Below, one piece after another: positions 39,561-50,604 of a DNA stretch of 64,000 nucleotides. The stretch spans positions 1,450,454-1,514,453 of the forward strand of contig CM030868.1 of assembly GCA_018105865.1 (NCBI GenBank). The letters run 5' to 3'. How positions within the stretch are numbered: position 1 is the first letter of the stretch; every line of letters begins with the position of its first letter. This DNA is from Metaphire vulgaris. Taxonomy: Eukaryota > Annelida > Clitellata > Crassiclitellata > Megascolecidae. The notes below the pieces were generated by a model. It was not told the DNA's origin and searched no databases. It worked only from the letters and a program-made list of their open reading frames with translations. The translations under genes were made by a program, and so were the position numbers.

Positions 39561-40396
39561 TATTATATTGAACCATTAACTACTAACAGAAATTTATTCA
39601 ATGTAACATAACATTGCTGGCAAGGTGGTGAAAAAATGTAATAAATAGGCCTACTGGCTAAGACAATAAATACAACCAAAGTCTTTTCCTACATGAGTTG
39701 CAACTGCTCGCTATTGTCAATTTGCTGATTTGCACCTAATTTTCAGTTAAATTATTACAAACATGTTAACATTGATCAACCAAAGAAGTTTTATTTTGAT
39801 ACAACAACAAAAAACAGCACAATACATACACCTGCGAACACAGTTGGCTAAGTAAAATATCACTGATTTATATAGAGTAAAACTTAAAAGTAGAGAGAGA
39901 CCGAAGTTCGGCTTCGGCTTCGAATCTAAGGAATCAGTCATATTCGGCCAACATTCGGCTTCGGCCTAATCGCTTTCATAATGTTCGGGTTCGGCTTCGG
40001 CTTCGGCCTTAACTAAGTATGAGTATCGGCCATAAGCCGAATATTTTGGCGTCATATAAATTTTATTCACGATCAGATGTAGCGCGGCCAACATGAACTG
40101 AATGACCCTTGTCGCACCCGATGAGGCGATGAGCCGATGACTATCTGTTTGGCTATGATGCTATCTCTCTGACTCCCTATCGTGATTCGTCTCGATTACC
40201 TAGACCATGGACCCCTGTTGTTATTAAGATATCCTTGCCTAGACTTATTTCAAACTATCTAACGAGTGACGGCTGTGTTGCCCCACGCCTTGCGTCTTCC
40301 AAACGCATCGTCCGCTGGACCGCCGATTGATTACAGTGTAGCCACGAACTTGCGTCTCCTCAGCGGCATAGATTAGCATCATTAATTAGGGTGGGT

Positions 40397-40579
40397 CAGT
40401 GGCGGCTCCAGGATTTGGCAAGTGGGGGAGGGGGGGTGCGTTGGGGTAGCAACTTCTAATCGTGGGGCCAACCATTTGTTGCTAGGTATGTAGTATTAAA
40501 TATAGGGTCCCAACAGTGGGGCCACTAGGGGGCCAGGCACTCAATAGGGGGCACGGGCCCCTCTGTGAAGCCGCCACTG
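40397..40579. mobile_element. hAT-type MITE, CAGTGGCGGCTCC termini
   Basis: CAGTGGCGGCTCCAGGATTTGG and GAAGCCGCCACTG. Perfect 8-bp duplication GGGTGGGT. Confidence 0.92.
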
Positions 40580-40722
40580 GGGTGGGTGCCTGGGTGGTCG
40601 TGCCTTAATCCCGAATTTCGGTCATTTCATTTCGTTCCGAAACAATAGGAGTTCACGCTGCAACCCCTCTGCCAGCTGCTAGCCTGCTACCCAAAACTTA
40701 ATGGGACTCCGTTGTTTCCGAA

Positions 40723-41084
40723 CAGTGGCGTCATTTCACACTTTTCTTGGGGGGCGAGAAATTTTGTAAAATTTTCTTTAAAATTTTTTTTAATTTTTTG
40801 AAATTTTTTCGTCTAAGAGTTTGTTTCGGAAAAAAAAGTTGACGACCTTTTTTTTTGCTCGTCAGTTATTTTAGGGTTACGATTACCGATTACCAGAAAA
40901 TAGTTGACGACCTTTTTTGCTTGTTAGCCCTTTAGCCCTGAGGGGCTGCTGACTTTTTTGCCCCCCCCCCCCCCAAACCCAAATGACGTCCCTGTTTTTG
41001 ATTTTTGTTGCACATTAATACATTATAAATTAATATTTTCATTTCCTTGGGGCCACGGCCTCTAGCCCCCAAATGACGCCTCTG
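40723..41084. mobile_element. hAT-type MITE, CAGTGGCGTCATTT termini
   Basis: CAGTGGCGTCATTTC pairs with AAATGACGCCTCTG. Perfect 8-bp duplication TTTCCGAA. The interior contains TTGACGACCTTTTTTGC blocks and a C run. Confidence 0.92.
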
Positions 41085-41283
41085 TTTCCGAAAGGACGAC
41101 GTGCTTGAGGCCTTCTGGTCATATGGAGGCCTGCTGGAGATACTCATTAGTCAATAGTCAGTATTGTCGAATTTAAACGTCGATGCGACTGCTGTTGGAG
41201 AGGTTGGGAGATTCTACGTAGCAATCATCAGACAGTGAGTGAGTGATCCAGTAGTGTAGCCTATATATTATGTGATATGTAGG

Positions 41284-41485
41284 TCTATCATCATCATCAT
41301 CATTAACTGTGGGCTCATCGCCCGTTGGTGTATAATGCCATCTCCACACTCCACAGTTTTCTGCCATTCTTTCGTCTGTCCGTTGTTCTGTGACTAAGAT
41401 CCTGTAAACTGCTTCCACACCATTCTTCAATATCATCACACCATTCCTTGTGTGGTCTCCCTCTCTTATTGGCACCCTCCATTAT
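41284..41485 (-). mobile_element. LINE C-terminal remnant with (ATG)n tail
   Basis: On the minus strand the sequence encodes NKRGRPHKEWCDDIEEW, then decayed codons, and ends in an ATG/TGA repeat. RGRPxxxWxDDIxxW is the conserved end of several non-LTR reverse transcriptases. A sister copy lies at 48830-49028. Confidence 0.7.
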
Positions 41486-42772
41486 TCCAAACATTAGAGC
41501 TTTGATCTTTCTGTCCTCTAATTTACTTTCATTAACACTTTATATTATTCATGTGTTTTTCTATAGCCTATGTAAAAAAGTCACTCTCAGTTAACAAGTG
41601 AGAAATTAACTTCTGCTTATATGAAATATAAGCAGAATTTGATTTGCAGAATATAGAGTTGCAGAGTTGCAGAATATATTTTGTTTGCTTCTCCAATATG
41701 ACTCTTCGTAGCTGCTTAGCTAGCTTTCAGGACTACATGTCAATAGATTCGGCTTCGGTTCGGCTTCGGCCGATACTGTAAATTGCAGCTTCGGTCTGAC
41801 TCTACTTAAAAGGGCAAAAGGCATTACCGGTAGCGATGTCACAAATGTCAAGAACGATAAAGTCATGCCTTGGAAACCTAAATAGTGACAAAATTTAAAT
41901 CTCATGCATCCAAGGAGCATATTTTTCCAAAAAAGTATCCATCATTTAGCACCAAACTCTGGAGTACAAGGTTTAAGTAGATGTGCAGTTGAATAAAGGC
42001 CTTACGCAAAAAGTAATTTGTCATGGGAATTATCATAATGTTCGCTTAGAAATCAATCCCATAAACAGCTGCGCCAAAGATGTACGAAGAAATAAAAAAA
42101 TTAAATAGCAAAATTGAAATCCTAAAATAAATAAAATGTTATTGCTGAAAGTTGATGAGAACATTTAGCCAAACGAGTAATTAATAGTGGTAGGTTGGTA
42201 ATTGCTCTTGAATAATATGAGACAAAAACAATAAGAGACCATCAAGAGACCATCAGACACCATTGGCGTAGCCATGGGGGAGCATGGGGACAAGGCCCCC
42301 TATTCCGGCTGGGACCGATCAGTGGGATTCGCGCAGTCTTGAGATTCAGGGAGGGGTATATAGCACTTTTCAGCAGTAGAGTGTGCGTGCACCTCAAAGA
42401 CGGATGATATAATACAGTTACAGCACAATGCCCAAGAAATTATTAAATTTACTTTAATTTACCTGTATATAACTTAAAGAAACTGCACAGTTATTGCCTG
42501 TAACAATATTGTTAATATCAAGGCACCATTTAATATCACTAATTAATTAAACTTAATAATATTAATATCAAGGCACCATTTCTTCTAAGCAAAATTTCAT
42601 TTACATACCATTCCGGTTAAAGACAGTTCGGGTGTCGCCCTGAAATACTTTGACATTCTATACACGACATCCAAAATCAATGGAAAATCGAAATTTGTGA
42701 TATGTGATCCTAGATATGACAGAACAAGAGTGTAGCAGTCAGTTAAAGAAGTCCTGGTACCATAAACTTGAG

Positions 42773-43290
42773 ATTGACCACAGCCGTGAGTATTAGGCTT
42801 AGCACGCTGTCTGCTGCATGCATGCTTGCACGCATACAAAAAAAGAAACCAAATGCTATTGTCTATATATATATTTATATATATATATGTATATATATAT
42901 ATATACAATAGCATTTGTATATATATATGTATATATATATGTATATATACACAATAGCATTTGCATATATATATATGTATATATGTATATATATGTATAT
43001 ATATGTGTGTATATGTATATATATATATGTATATGTATGTATATATATGTATATATATGTGTATATGTATATATATGTATATATATGTATATATGTATAT
43101 AAATGCATATATATATGTATATATATATGTATATATATATATGTATATATAAAAATTTTTATATATTATATATGTATCGACTCACTTGTCGTTTTCATCA
43201 TTCCCAGCATTTGGTTCCTTTTTTTGTATGTGTGCATGCATGCATGCAGCAGACAGCGTGCTAAGCCTGATACTCACGGCTGTGGTCAAT
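42773..43290. repeat. 83-bp inverted repeat flanking a TATG/TA array
   Basis: The arms 42773-42855 and 43208-43290 are nearly exact reverse complements (GACCACAGCCGTGAGTAT, TTAGCACGCTGTCTGCTGCA, AAGGAACCAAATG-like ends). The middle is about 320 bp of TA, TATG and TATGTG repeat. Its Tyr/Ile-rich frames are artefacts. Confidence 0.9.
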
Positions 43291-43363
43291 CGTCCAGTGG
43301 TCAAAAGTGCGCTGTGGTCAATCGTCCAGTGGTCAAAAGTCCGCTGTGGTCAATCGTCCAGTG

Positions 43364-43748
43364 GTCAATCGTCCTATGGTCAATCGTCCTATGGTCAATC
43401 GTCCTGTGGTCAATAGTCCTAGAACCGTATATTTCGGAGTTAAACCGACCAAATTTGCATCTCAGAGACACTTTGTAAATCTGCTAAAATATACAGTAGA
43501 GCTTCGTTATAACGTACTTAGCAGGTCTGTAAAATTCAGTTTACTTTATATCCAACACCATCCAATATGGTGGTACCTTATAACCGAGTACAGTAGACGC
43601 TATAGCTGAGTCTATCATAACGAAGTTCTACTGTATTTGCAGAAGCATCCAACGAGTCTATTGGTCGGCACCTTTAAAGTGACCACATTGGCATGTCTCA
43701 GAATGTCCAAGGATGACAGAGTTGCACCCGAAGAGTCCTCAATCTAAA
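43364..43748. repeat. Direct duplication, copy 1, with TA-flanked MITE
   Basis: It begins with GGTCAATCGTCC(T/A)-type 15-bp repeats that extend the minisatellite at 43283-43420. It includes a MITE at 43494-43633 with CAGTAGAGCTTCGTTATAAC and TAACGAAGTTCTACTG ends and TA flanks, as in Tc1/mariner-pogo elements. Confidence 0.85.
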
Positions 43749-44024
43749 TGCTATGTTCATTCAAGTTCCACTGAAAACAATTTTTAAACTACTCTCTCTC
43801 TCTACAAAAAATTTAACTGCAATAAAAAAAAACTACCGTAATACACAACCAGATCAAAATACTGAAATCTCAAAGACAAACACATAAAGAGCACAAACAG
43901 TCGAATATTTAGGTTAGACTAGCCTCGACGTTATGCATGCCAACAGTTCCGTGAACCCATGATCAATCAATGAATCAATCAATCAACTTCTATAGCGCCA
44001 CTATCATAATGCCCAGGGCATCAG

Positions 44025-44460
44025 CAATCGTCCTATGGTCAATCGTCCTATGGTCAATCGTCCTGTGGTCAATAGTCCTAGAACCGTATATTTCGGAGTT
44101 AAACCGACCAAATTTGCATCTCAGAGACACTTTGTAAATCTGCTAAAATATACAGTAGAGCTTCGTTATAACGTACTTAGCAGGTCAAATCCAAATAGCA
44201 TTAGAGCCAGGTCAAGCCAGAAGATCAGTCCGAAACGGCGGGAGAGCAATCTAAGGGGGATATGTCAAGTCAAAGAGATGTGTTTTAAGGCAAAAAATGC
44301 AATGCAGACTCTATAGCTGAGTCTATCATAACGAAGTTCCACTGTATTTGCAGAAGCATCTAACGAGTCTATTGGTCGGCATCTTTAAAGTGAACTCATT
44401 GGCATGTCTCAGAATGTCCAAGGATGACAGAGTTGCACCCGAAGAGTCCTCAATCTAAAT
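44025..44460. repeat. Direct duplication, copy 2, with different MITE interior
   Basis: Near-identical to copy 1 on both sides (AGAACCGTATATTTCGGAG; GAAGAGTCCTCAATCTAAAT). The MITE between (44153-44344) has the same ends but an unrelated, longer interior. Confidence 0.85.
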
Positions 44461-44910
44461 TAACAAGATGCAAATGCAATTGCAATGATTACATCACATC
44501 ACTGAAATGACTAAATGAAACCTTGACTTTAAAATAAAAATACCTAATGAGAATTTCAAAGGTTCTAATTTCATCAGCACAATAGATGGAAATCAGAAAA
44601 ATTTGTGAAACTAAATTGCGAAAGAGAATTCCACAACATATCTTGGCATAGTCTTTGACAGTTCGGTTTAAAATATAACAATTAACCAATTCAATAGTGA
44701 CATAAAATCCAAAAATGTTATCAATACAGAGGACAAATATAATTAGTACAAAACTGTTGCAGCTTGAAATCACCTCAGTTGTCCACAGCCTGTGCAATTG
44801 CCATGCCAGAAACAAGACCTGTAGAAGTTTCCTGATTTACGAGACCATCATCACCTACTGTACATAAAAAGTAAATTCTAACGTCAAATACATTAATTCA
44901 CTATATACCA

Positions 44911-45240
44911 GGAATGCACAACTCCCGGCCCGCATGCCGGATCCGGCCCGCCAAAGTGTTCTGCCTGGCCCTCGGAGCAAATAGAAACAAAAAAGAAAAC
45001 TGGCCAGAGAACAGCGATTTTGTTATAGAAATTTCATATCAACTGCCCATCTGCCAATCTCTTTGTCAAAGCATAGTTCATTGCAACATTTATTAAAGTA
45101 AATTTTTTTCAAGCTGCAGATTTATATAAAATACACTATAAATTAATTATAGAACAAGCATTTCAAGATTGCAGCCCTCAAGTAATCTGAGAATGTCCAA
45201 TTTGGCCCTTGGTCTAAAAGGTTTCTCACCCTTATTATAT
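44911..45240. mobile_element. hAT-like remnant, ends uncertain
   Basis: CAGGAATGCACAACTCCCGGCCCGC with GATCCGGCCCGCCAAAG resembles the CGGCCCGC-rich terminus of other hAT repeats (compare 49611 and 57229). The right end is not convincingly paired. Confidence 0.4.
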
Positions 45241-45320
45241 ACTTATACTAGTAATGGAGGCCCATTTGCTTAGAAAGCATGGCTACAAATTAATATTTGA
45301 AATACTATAGTTTCTCTTAC

Positions 45321-48300
45321 TTGCAGTTGATGGCATCGGTGTAACGACTGCGGGGACTGGATCAGAATAGTTCCTATTTTCTCCCCTCATTTCGACTCCA
45401 AAGCTAGCACAATTTCCCAGAATCAGCGACAGCCCCTGAGAGTCATGCCCCATTGTATAAGGTCCTAAAAGGAAATTTAATGTAGAAATTAGCAAATTTC
45501 ATACGACTGGGCTATTTAAATAAGCATAAAATATATTGATGTTCTTCTGTTCGACATTTTCAATTTTGTTTGCACCCTATTGAAATTGTGAAACTATTTT
45601 GCTTTCTAACAATTCTAAAAGCAATAAAAAATTATAATCAGGACAAACAAAATTTGCCTTGAAGTTCATTTCGTTCAAAGAGCTCTGGGTCATTCCATCT
45701 GGCCGTTATCTTTACCTGAACTTCTGGATGATACTGAAGAAGCCGTGGACGACGAATTGTTGTATAGGGAGTTATTAGAAATCGCAGGAGTCAGGCTGGC
45801 GGCCGTTGCTCCGGTCTCTGCAGTAGCAGCAGCTGTTGTTTCTTCCAGTTGAAAGAGTGCCTCAAGCAGACTCTCAGCATTCGTAAAATCATCTCCTACG
45901 GAAACAGTTTCAGGGCTCTTTAAAAAAAACTCTTTCTCAACGTCATGGGCCAGAGATATATTTACACCCCGTAACATCTCCCTTCCCCTCCCCCCAACCT
46001 CAGAGCAACACCCCTAATTATGATGCAGCTAAGATGGCAGCGCTAGCAATCTAACAATAAGGGGAAGGAGGGAAACCCAGAATATATCAACGCCTCCCCC
46101 CAATTGATAATCCTAGAAATAACCCTGGTCAGGGTACAGCAGAACAATCATTGTATTTATTTGATGAAACAATAAATTCTGGGTGATCGAGAGCATTAGT
46201 GTCCGTTGGCATAAACTTGTAAACCCTTCCCCCTTCCCTATGACAGAGTCTCAAAAAGTGGGAAAGGGTTCAAGCCTAGAAGCCTATAATAGAAGTTTGC
46301 GCCTATGTTAGTGCAAAACGTAAAGCACCTGATGGAAGAAATGGCTAATTTGAACTCAATAAGCTTCATCTCAAAGACTTGCTTTGGAAAGTCATCATTG
46401 ATTAAAATGTTATCAAGAATTAAAACCTAAGGCAAAAACAGAAAAGACTTTTGCTGAAAGATTGTGAAGACCTGTTGTTGAAAGTCTAGTTTCGATGACC
46501 GCCTTGACCTTGTCACGCGAGTATCCCATGTCGAGGATGGCACGAACAGTTGGAGTATCCATCCTGGCTTTAACTTCTCTTGGCTCAATCCGATAGTTGC
46601 CAATGGTTGACGGTATCTATATGAGAAGAATCAACTAACATGCTGTAATCGCTACAATCAGGTAACCTTATTCCACAGCTCTTTTCATGGCTGCTGTATA
46701 TGCCATTTCTCCAATGCATGCTTTTAAAACATACAAATGTTTCACACGCTTGTACATAATTTCAAGCGTTACACGTTTGTATATAATTTCAAGCGTTACA
46801 CGTTTGTATATAATTTCAAGCGTTTTCTTGGGTTGCAACCCGATATCCTTACGGTCAGAACTTGACTCTCTGGTGCTCTGGATCTGGGCTCTCGTCGGTG
46901 GACTTTGGTGTATGGACAGTAGTCGTACCACCGCTTGTGCTCCAACCAAGGATCGTCTCCCGTTTCCCAGTCTCTCAGATTTCCACCGCATTGGAAGCAA
47001 CGTACCTTGTCATTGGGACCTGGAAGAAAATCAAAATCGATGTATTAATTAATCCACATCCGAGAAGATATTGTCTCCGTACGATGCGAAATATTTCAGG
47101 ATAAAATTAGTATTATTCAAATCGGTCTTCTATTAAATAATCTTCGTGGCGAAAATATGGATACCTTGAAATGTGTGGCACAACTAAGTTATATGACAAT
47201 CACATGCTGTTCGCATTGTAGGCCTACTTACCAACATGGAACCATCCGGCGTCTGCTAGATCCTCTGCTGTTTGACCCTCTCCAACTATTCCTCTTCGGA
47301 ATGATTCAAGTCTTGCAGCATAAGTGCGGTACGCTGGATGCTTGGGTTCTTCGCCAGGAATAAACTCAAGCTATAGAAAAAAGTAGACAAGATATGAATC
47401 AATCCACACCGATCCCGCAGCTACGCAGTGGCGTCGCCAGAAATTTTTTCGTTGAGGGGGTAAAAGCCTAGAAGGGGCTAGCGTGTCAGATTCCTTACCC
47501 CTCAGCCCCCTCCCCTCCACAGAAAACTTTCTCACAGGATTTGCGCGAATCTGGTAGGTGGTCTGGGGCAGTTGACCCATTTGCCCCCCGAGACGACGCT
47601 AATGTAGCTACGTCACAGGTCTAATTCATACTTATCGAAAAGATTCTGATTACATTAGAAAACCAATGATACCATCGAGCAAGACTATGGGAGCAAATTG
47701 ATGTTAGGCCTATAAGCATTTTCAATAACAAGAGTGACAATTTGATCAGTTGCTTCATTAGTGGTTGTCAATTTACAAGTGCCAAGTTTTGTCTACTGGG
47801 AAAGACGTTTGAAACTATATAAATATAATAATAGAATTTTATTAGCAAAGGTATGTAAATCATCCGTTAACTACCGGTTGGTTTCTTTCGGACAAAAGGC
47901 TCGACTCTCTAGTCAAGTTTTCCGTTGAATTCTGTGCTGTCTGCCGCTCATCTCTGGTGACCGACATTTGTTCCTCAGTCGTATCACCTGCTCTGTCCAC
48001 TGCGGTCATGCATCCACGAGATCCGATGGTAATATTACCGACTTCCAGACCGCTCACAAAGGGACATCTGGGATAGTGCTTTTTGTGTTCCACTGAAGGT
48101 ATGTCTGATGGATTCCATGCTTTGATGACGACTCTGCAAAAAACGCATTGCACCCTATCGTCTGATCCCGTATAGAAGAAGCCTTCTGCTGCCAATTCAA
48201 CTGGACGAGCATTAGCGGTCGGAGGCCAATCGTAGAATGTACTCAGGCGATTCTGCTCAATTTTCAGCAATTCATAATCTGGTCTTGCGCGATCAATGTT

Positions 48301-48753
48301 CGTTTCGCTTTTCGTTAGAATCACTCTGTTCTTTGTTGCTCGTCGATGAGCAGCATTGTAAATCATACGCAATGGCTTCAGCTGATCAGCCCCTTTAGCT
48401 GACTCGATATCGGGCGTGAGACGACCAGCAGTGGCACAGTCGGCTACCGTACTTCCTCTACGACTTTCCTGTGTCGTTATTTCCACGTACCAGGATGAGT
48501 GGCTCGAATCTTCGACCGTCATCGGTCTGTTGTAGGCGGCGTTCCTCAAGAATTCGCACTGCGGTGACTTCTGCGGGTGTTTTTCCACCGGATTCTCCTC
48601 CTTCGCAGTGAAGCGAACCTTGTAAGGGAAGCATTCGACATAGTCGCCGTTTCCAGTGTACCAGAAGCCATATCTGGCCAACGTCAGTGGAGACGTCAGC
48701 GAGTAATTGGCAAACGATGTCACTCGATTCAGCTCTATCTCCATTTTCGCCAT
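45321..48753 (-). CDS. IAP-like gene C: 3xBIR and UBA-like; BIR1 zinc ligand lost, RING not found
   Basis: Exons on the minus strand: 48753-47875, 47370-47232, 47019-46853, 46616-46472, 45895-45716, 45464-45321. All introns are GT-AG and all phases agree. The start is the ATG of MAKMEIELNRV; no ATG precedes it in frame near the duplication edge. BIR1 (residues about 10-70) reads VECFPYKVRF, so the second zinc Cys (residue 44) is Tyr, and the spacing to His is two residues short. BIR2 (about 168-235) keeps CVFC, H and C. BIR3 is split after GWFHVG and resumes [21 protein letters not shown]. The UBA-like exon reads VRAILDMGYSRDKV. Two linker exons follow (DDFTNAESLLEALFQLEE, then GPYTMGHDSQGLSLILG), ending in phase 1 with donor A|GTAAGA. 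I found no RING exon in the next 7 kb. It is the inverted duplicate of gene D. Confidence 0.82.
45951..46127. mobile_element. hAT-type MITE, CAGAGATATATTTAC family, intron 4 of gene C
   Basis: CAGAGATATATTTACACC and AGAAATAACCCTG termini, with a CCCCCAATTGATAATCCTAG block shared with sister copies. Flanks are only loosely similar. Confidence 0.72.
46744..46825. repeat. 27-bp tandem repeat in intron 3 of gene C (three copies)
   Basis: TAATTTCAAGCGTTACACG-type units occur three times here. The matching intron of gene D (63402-63457) has two copies, so copy number changed after the duplication. Confidence 0.85.
47426..47604. mobile_element. hAT-type MITE, CAGTGGCGTCGCC termini, intron 1 of gene C
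   Basis: CAGTGGCGTCGCCAG and GACGACGCTAATG ends. Flanks CAGCTACG and TAGCTACG match at 7 of 8 positions. The orthologous insertion sits in gene D at 62631-62813. Confidence 0.85.
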
Positions 48754-48829
48754 TTTAGATGATTGGAAAGATTTGATCACAATATGTTAACTTCTCTTGG
48801 TTCTATTTGGTAGCTGCTAGTAGCCAACG

Positions 48830-49028
48830 AAGGAATGATGTCGGGAACTAGACGAAGAGGGCGACCAGGGAGAAGATGGGCGGATGACGTGGAAGAGTGG
48901 ACAGGAATGAAAATGTCAGCAACAGTCAAGAAGACAGAGGATCGACATGGTTGGAGGAAAGAAATTAATGCTGTCACCTTAACTTCAGTTCATGAAGGAA
49001 CAAGGAGAAGATGATGATGATGATGAGT
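48830..49028 (+). mobile_element. LINE C-terminal remnant with (GAT)n tail
   Basis: GTRRRGRPGRRWADDVEEWT followed by DRHGWRKEINAV encodes the end of a non-LTR reverse transcriptase. A GATGATGAT tail and TAG follow. It lies about 50 bp beyond the duplication edge upstream of gene C. Confidence 0.75.
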
Positions 49029-49093
49029 AGCCAACGGCCTCTAAGAAGAAAACAACTAATGTTTATTACTCCAGACAGAATATGCAACGGTAG

Positions 49094-49236
49094 AACGCGG
49101 GTCTAGCGAAGGCAATGGCATAGGCCTACTACTTTAGATTAATGGCATAAGCCACTTGTTTTGCTGCTTGCATAATACGTGGAGATCAGCGTCGGACCTT
49201 ACGCTCGTTTGAGTACGGGACAAATTATAACTTTTA
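49094..49236 (+). mobile_element. 5S-type SINE, body and tail only
   Basis: Starts GAACGCGGGTCTAGCG and continues AGATTAATGGCATAAGCC, GAGATCAGCGTCGGACC and TTTGAGTACGGGAC. The 5S head is missing. Confidence 0.75.
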
Positions 49237-49696
49237 CTCCAGTCAGCTCTTATTCTTTCCCAAGCATAAACGCTTCTATTTTAAGAGCAAAGTAGGTCTA
49301 CCTACTGCACCGTGTGCACCATATCCACGCTGAGCCAAATATTTCTATAGTTGTTTAGATTTTGTCAAGTTAAAACGCAATCCATAAGTGAAAGAGTTTA
49401 TGAAATTCTAAGAGCAAAAATACAACGTTCGACAATTGCAATCATTGATAAACAATAGAATTAGAGGACCATGGTAATGGCTATGATGTTCAACAATGAT
49501 GAAGAATGAGAATTTTCAGAGATAGACTACAAAATCTATGATTTTCATCAAACTAACCACGAAACCCAAAGTTTCTGAGTCTCTGTGTCTAGGTCATGAG
49601 TCAGTAAACTATGGCCCGCGGGCCGAATGCGGCCCGCCACTGGACTTCATGCGGCCCGCGAGATTCTTTAGAAATATGAATATGAGCAGCAGAAAG

Positions 49697-49966
49697 GTAA
49701 AGTTCATCCGTAGGCGCTGTGCCCGTAGGTGCCGGTGCTGATCTCCGGTTTCATGACCATCAGCCCATAGGTGGCTAAGCCAGTTATCAGCGGACGGTGG
49801 CCAGTCATTCCGCCGATCCTATGGTTACCTTCGTAATGTTGCCATTGCTCCTCATTTTACCACCAGGAAAAAGGCTGAGTCGACCATTAGGGCTCCTGTG
49901 GGACTCGAACCCGCAACCTCCTGCTCCATCATCCAACGTTGTTACCACTCTGCTAACTTCCCGCCC
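49697..49966 (-). mobile_element. tRNA-headed SINE with 16-bp target duplication
   Basis: On the minus strand GGCGGGAAGTTAGCAGAGTG, the B-box GGGTTCGAGTCCC, CGACTCAGCC and GGAGATCAGCACCGG. TATGAGCAGC(A/G)AAAAG-like 16-bp flanks differ at one position. It has inserted into a CGGCCCGC-rich hAT-like remnant starting near 49611. Confidence 0.88.
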
Positions 49967-50604
49967 TATGAGCAGCAAAAAGTGAGATAATTTGAAAGAA
50001 TTTTATGGAAAGTTTGAAATTATGTCATGGAAACACAGCACTTTATTTTAAAATCTTAAAACTGGTTATTAAATATTTGCTATTTGAGCAAAAAGTATTT
50101 AATATCATAATTCTTCTCTGCTATTGACTAAATAAATGATACCAAAAGTAGCCGATGATGATGATGATGATGATGATGACGATGATGATGTACAGTATGT
50201 CGGAATCTTAATTAAAGACATTTTGGCTTTTTGTATATGCGAAGGAGTTCCTTATTAGCAGGCGCTTACTCTCAAAATGAAGTAGCTATATTGGCGCCAA
50301 ATGTGGGGTCGTTCATGCCGGGTCATTTAATCAAAAGGGCGAGTGGTTGGGACGTTACAGCTATGGAAGAAATGAATTTTTGAAGAGAAATTATTTCAGT
50401 TTAGAAAGAAAAACTTGAGGAGATGTTGCAAGAAGGGGAGAAAATTGTGACTCCAGAGTTTGTTATTTGGCCTTGATGTAGACAGCGGAAGGATATTGGA
50501 ATTGAGTTCCAAAGCTCTGGTGCAGCGTATGAAAACGCACGATTGCAAATTTTGAGAGATGATTGATTCAGAGGTCGAAGCGCAATATAAATTGACGAGA
50601 TTCT

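Larger units (their letters stand above)
39886..41812. mobile_element. Possible TTCGGC-type transposon carrying nested insertions
   Basis: The left end AAGTAGAGAGAGACCGAAG is followed by repeated TTCGGCTTCGGC. The right end is the inverted version (CTTCGGTCTGACTCTACTT preceded by GGCTTCGGTTCGGC). Target duplication is ambiguous (TTAAAA on both sides). Between the ends lie two hAT MITEs and a LINE remnant, so the interior is composite. I may be pairing unrelated ends. Confidence 0.45.
46202..48775 (-). repeat. Inverted segmental duplication, left arm
   Basis: It matches the right arm (61458-64000) in reverse over exons and introns alike, including an old MITE insertion. By eye the exon 1 proteins differ at about 17 of 302 positions. 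Similarity stops at the CAAATCTTTCC just upstream of the ATG. On the other side it continues to the counterpart of the window edge. Confidence 0.93.

Noticed and set aside
42818..43478. Tyr/Ile-rich ORFs
   Set aside because: Translation of TATG/TA microsatellite within an inverted repeat.
46687..47104. Plus-strand ORFs of 80-121 residues over gene C
   Set aside because: Antisense shadows of the BIR3 exon on the minus strand; the minus frame has the domain motifs and splice sites.
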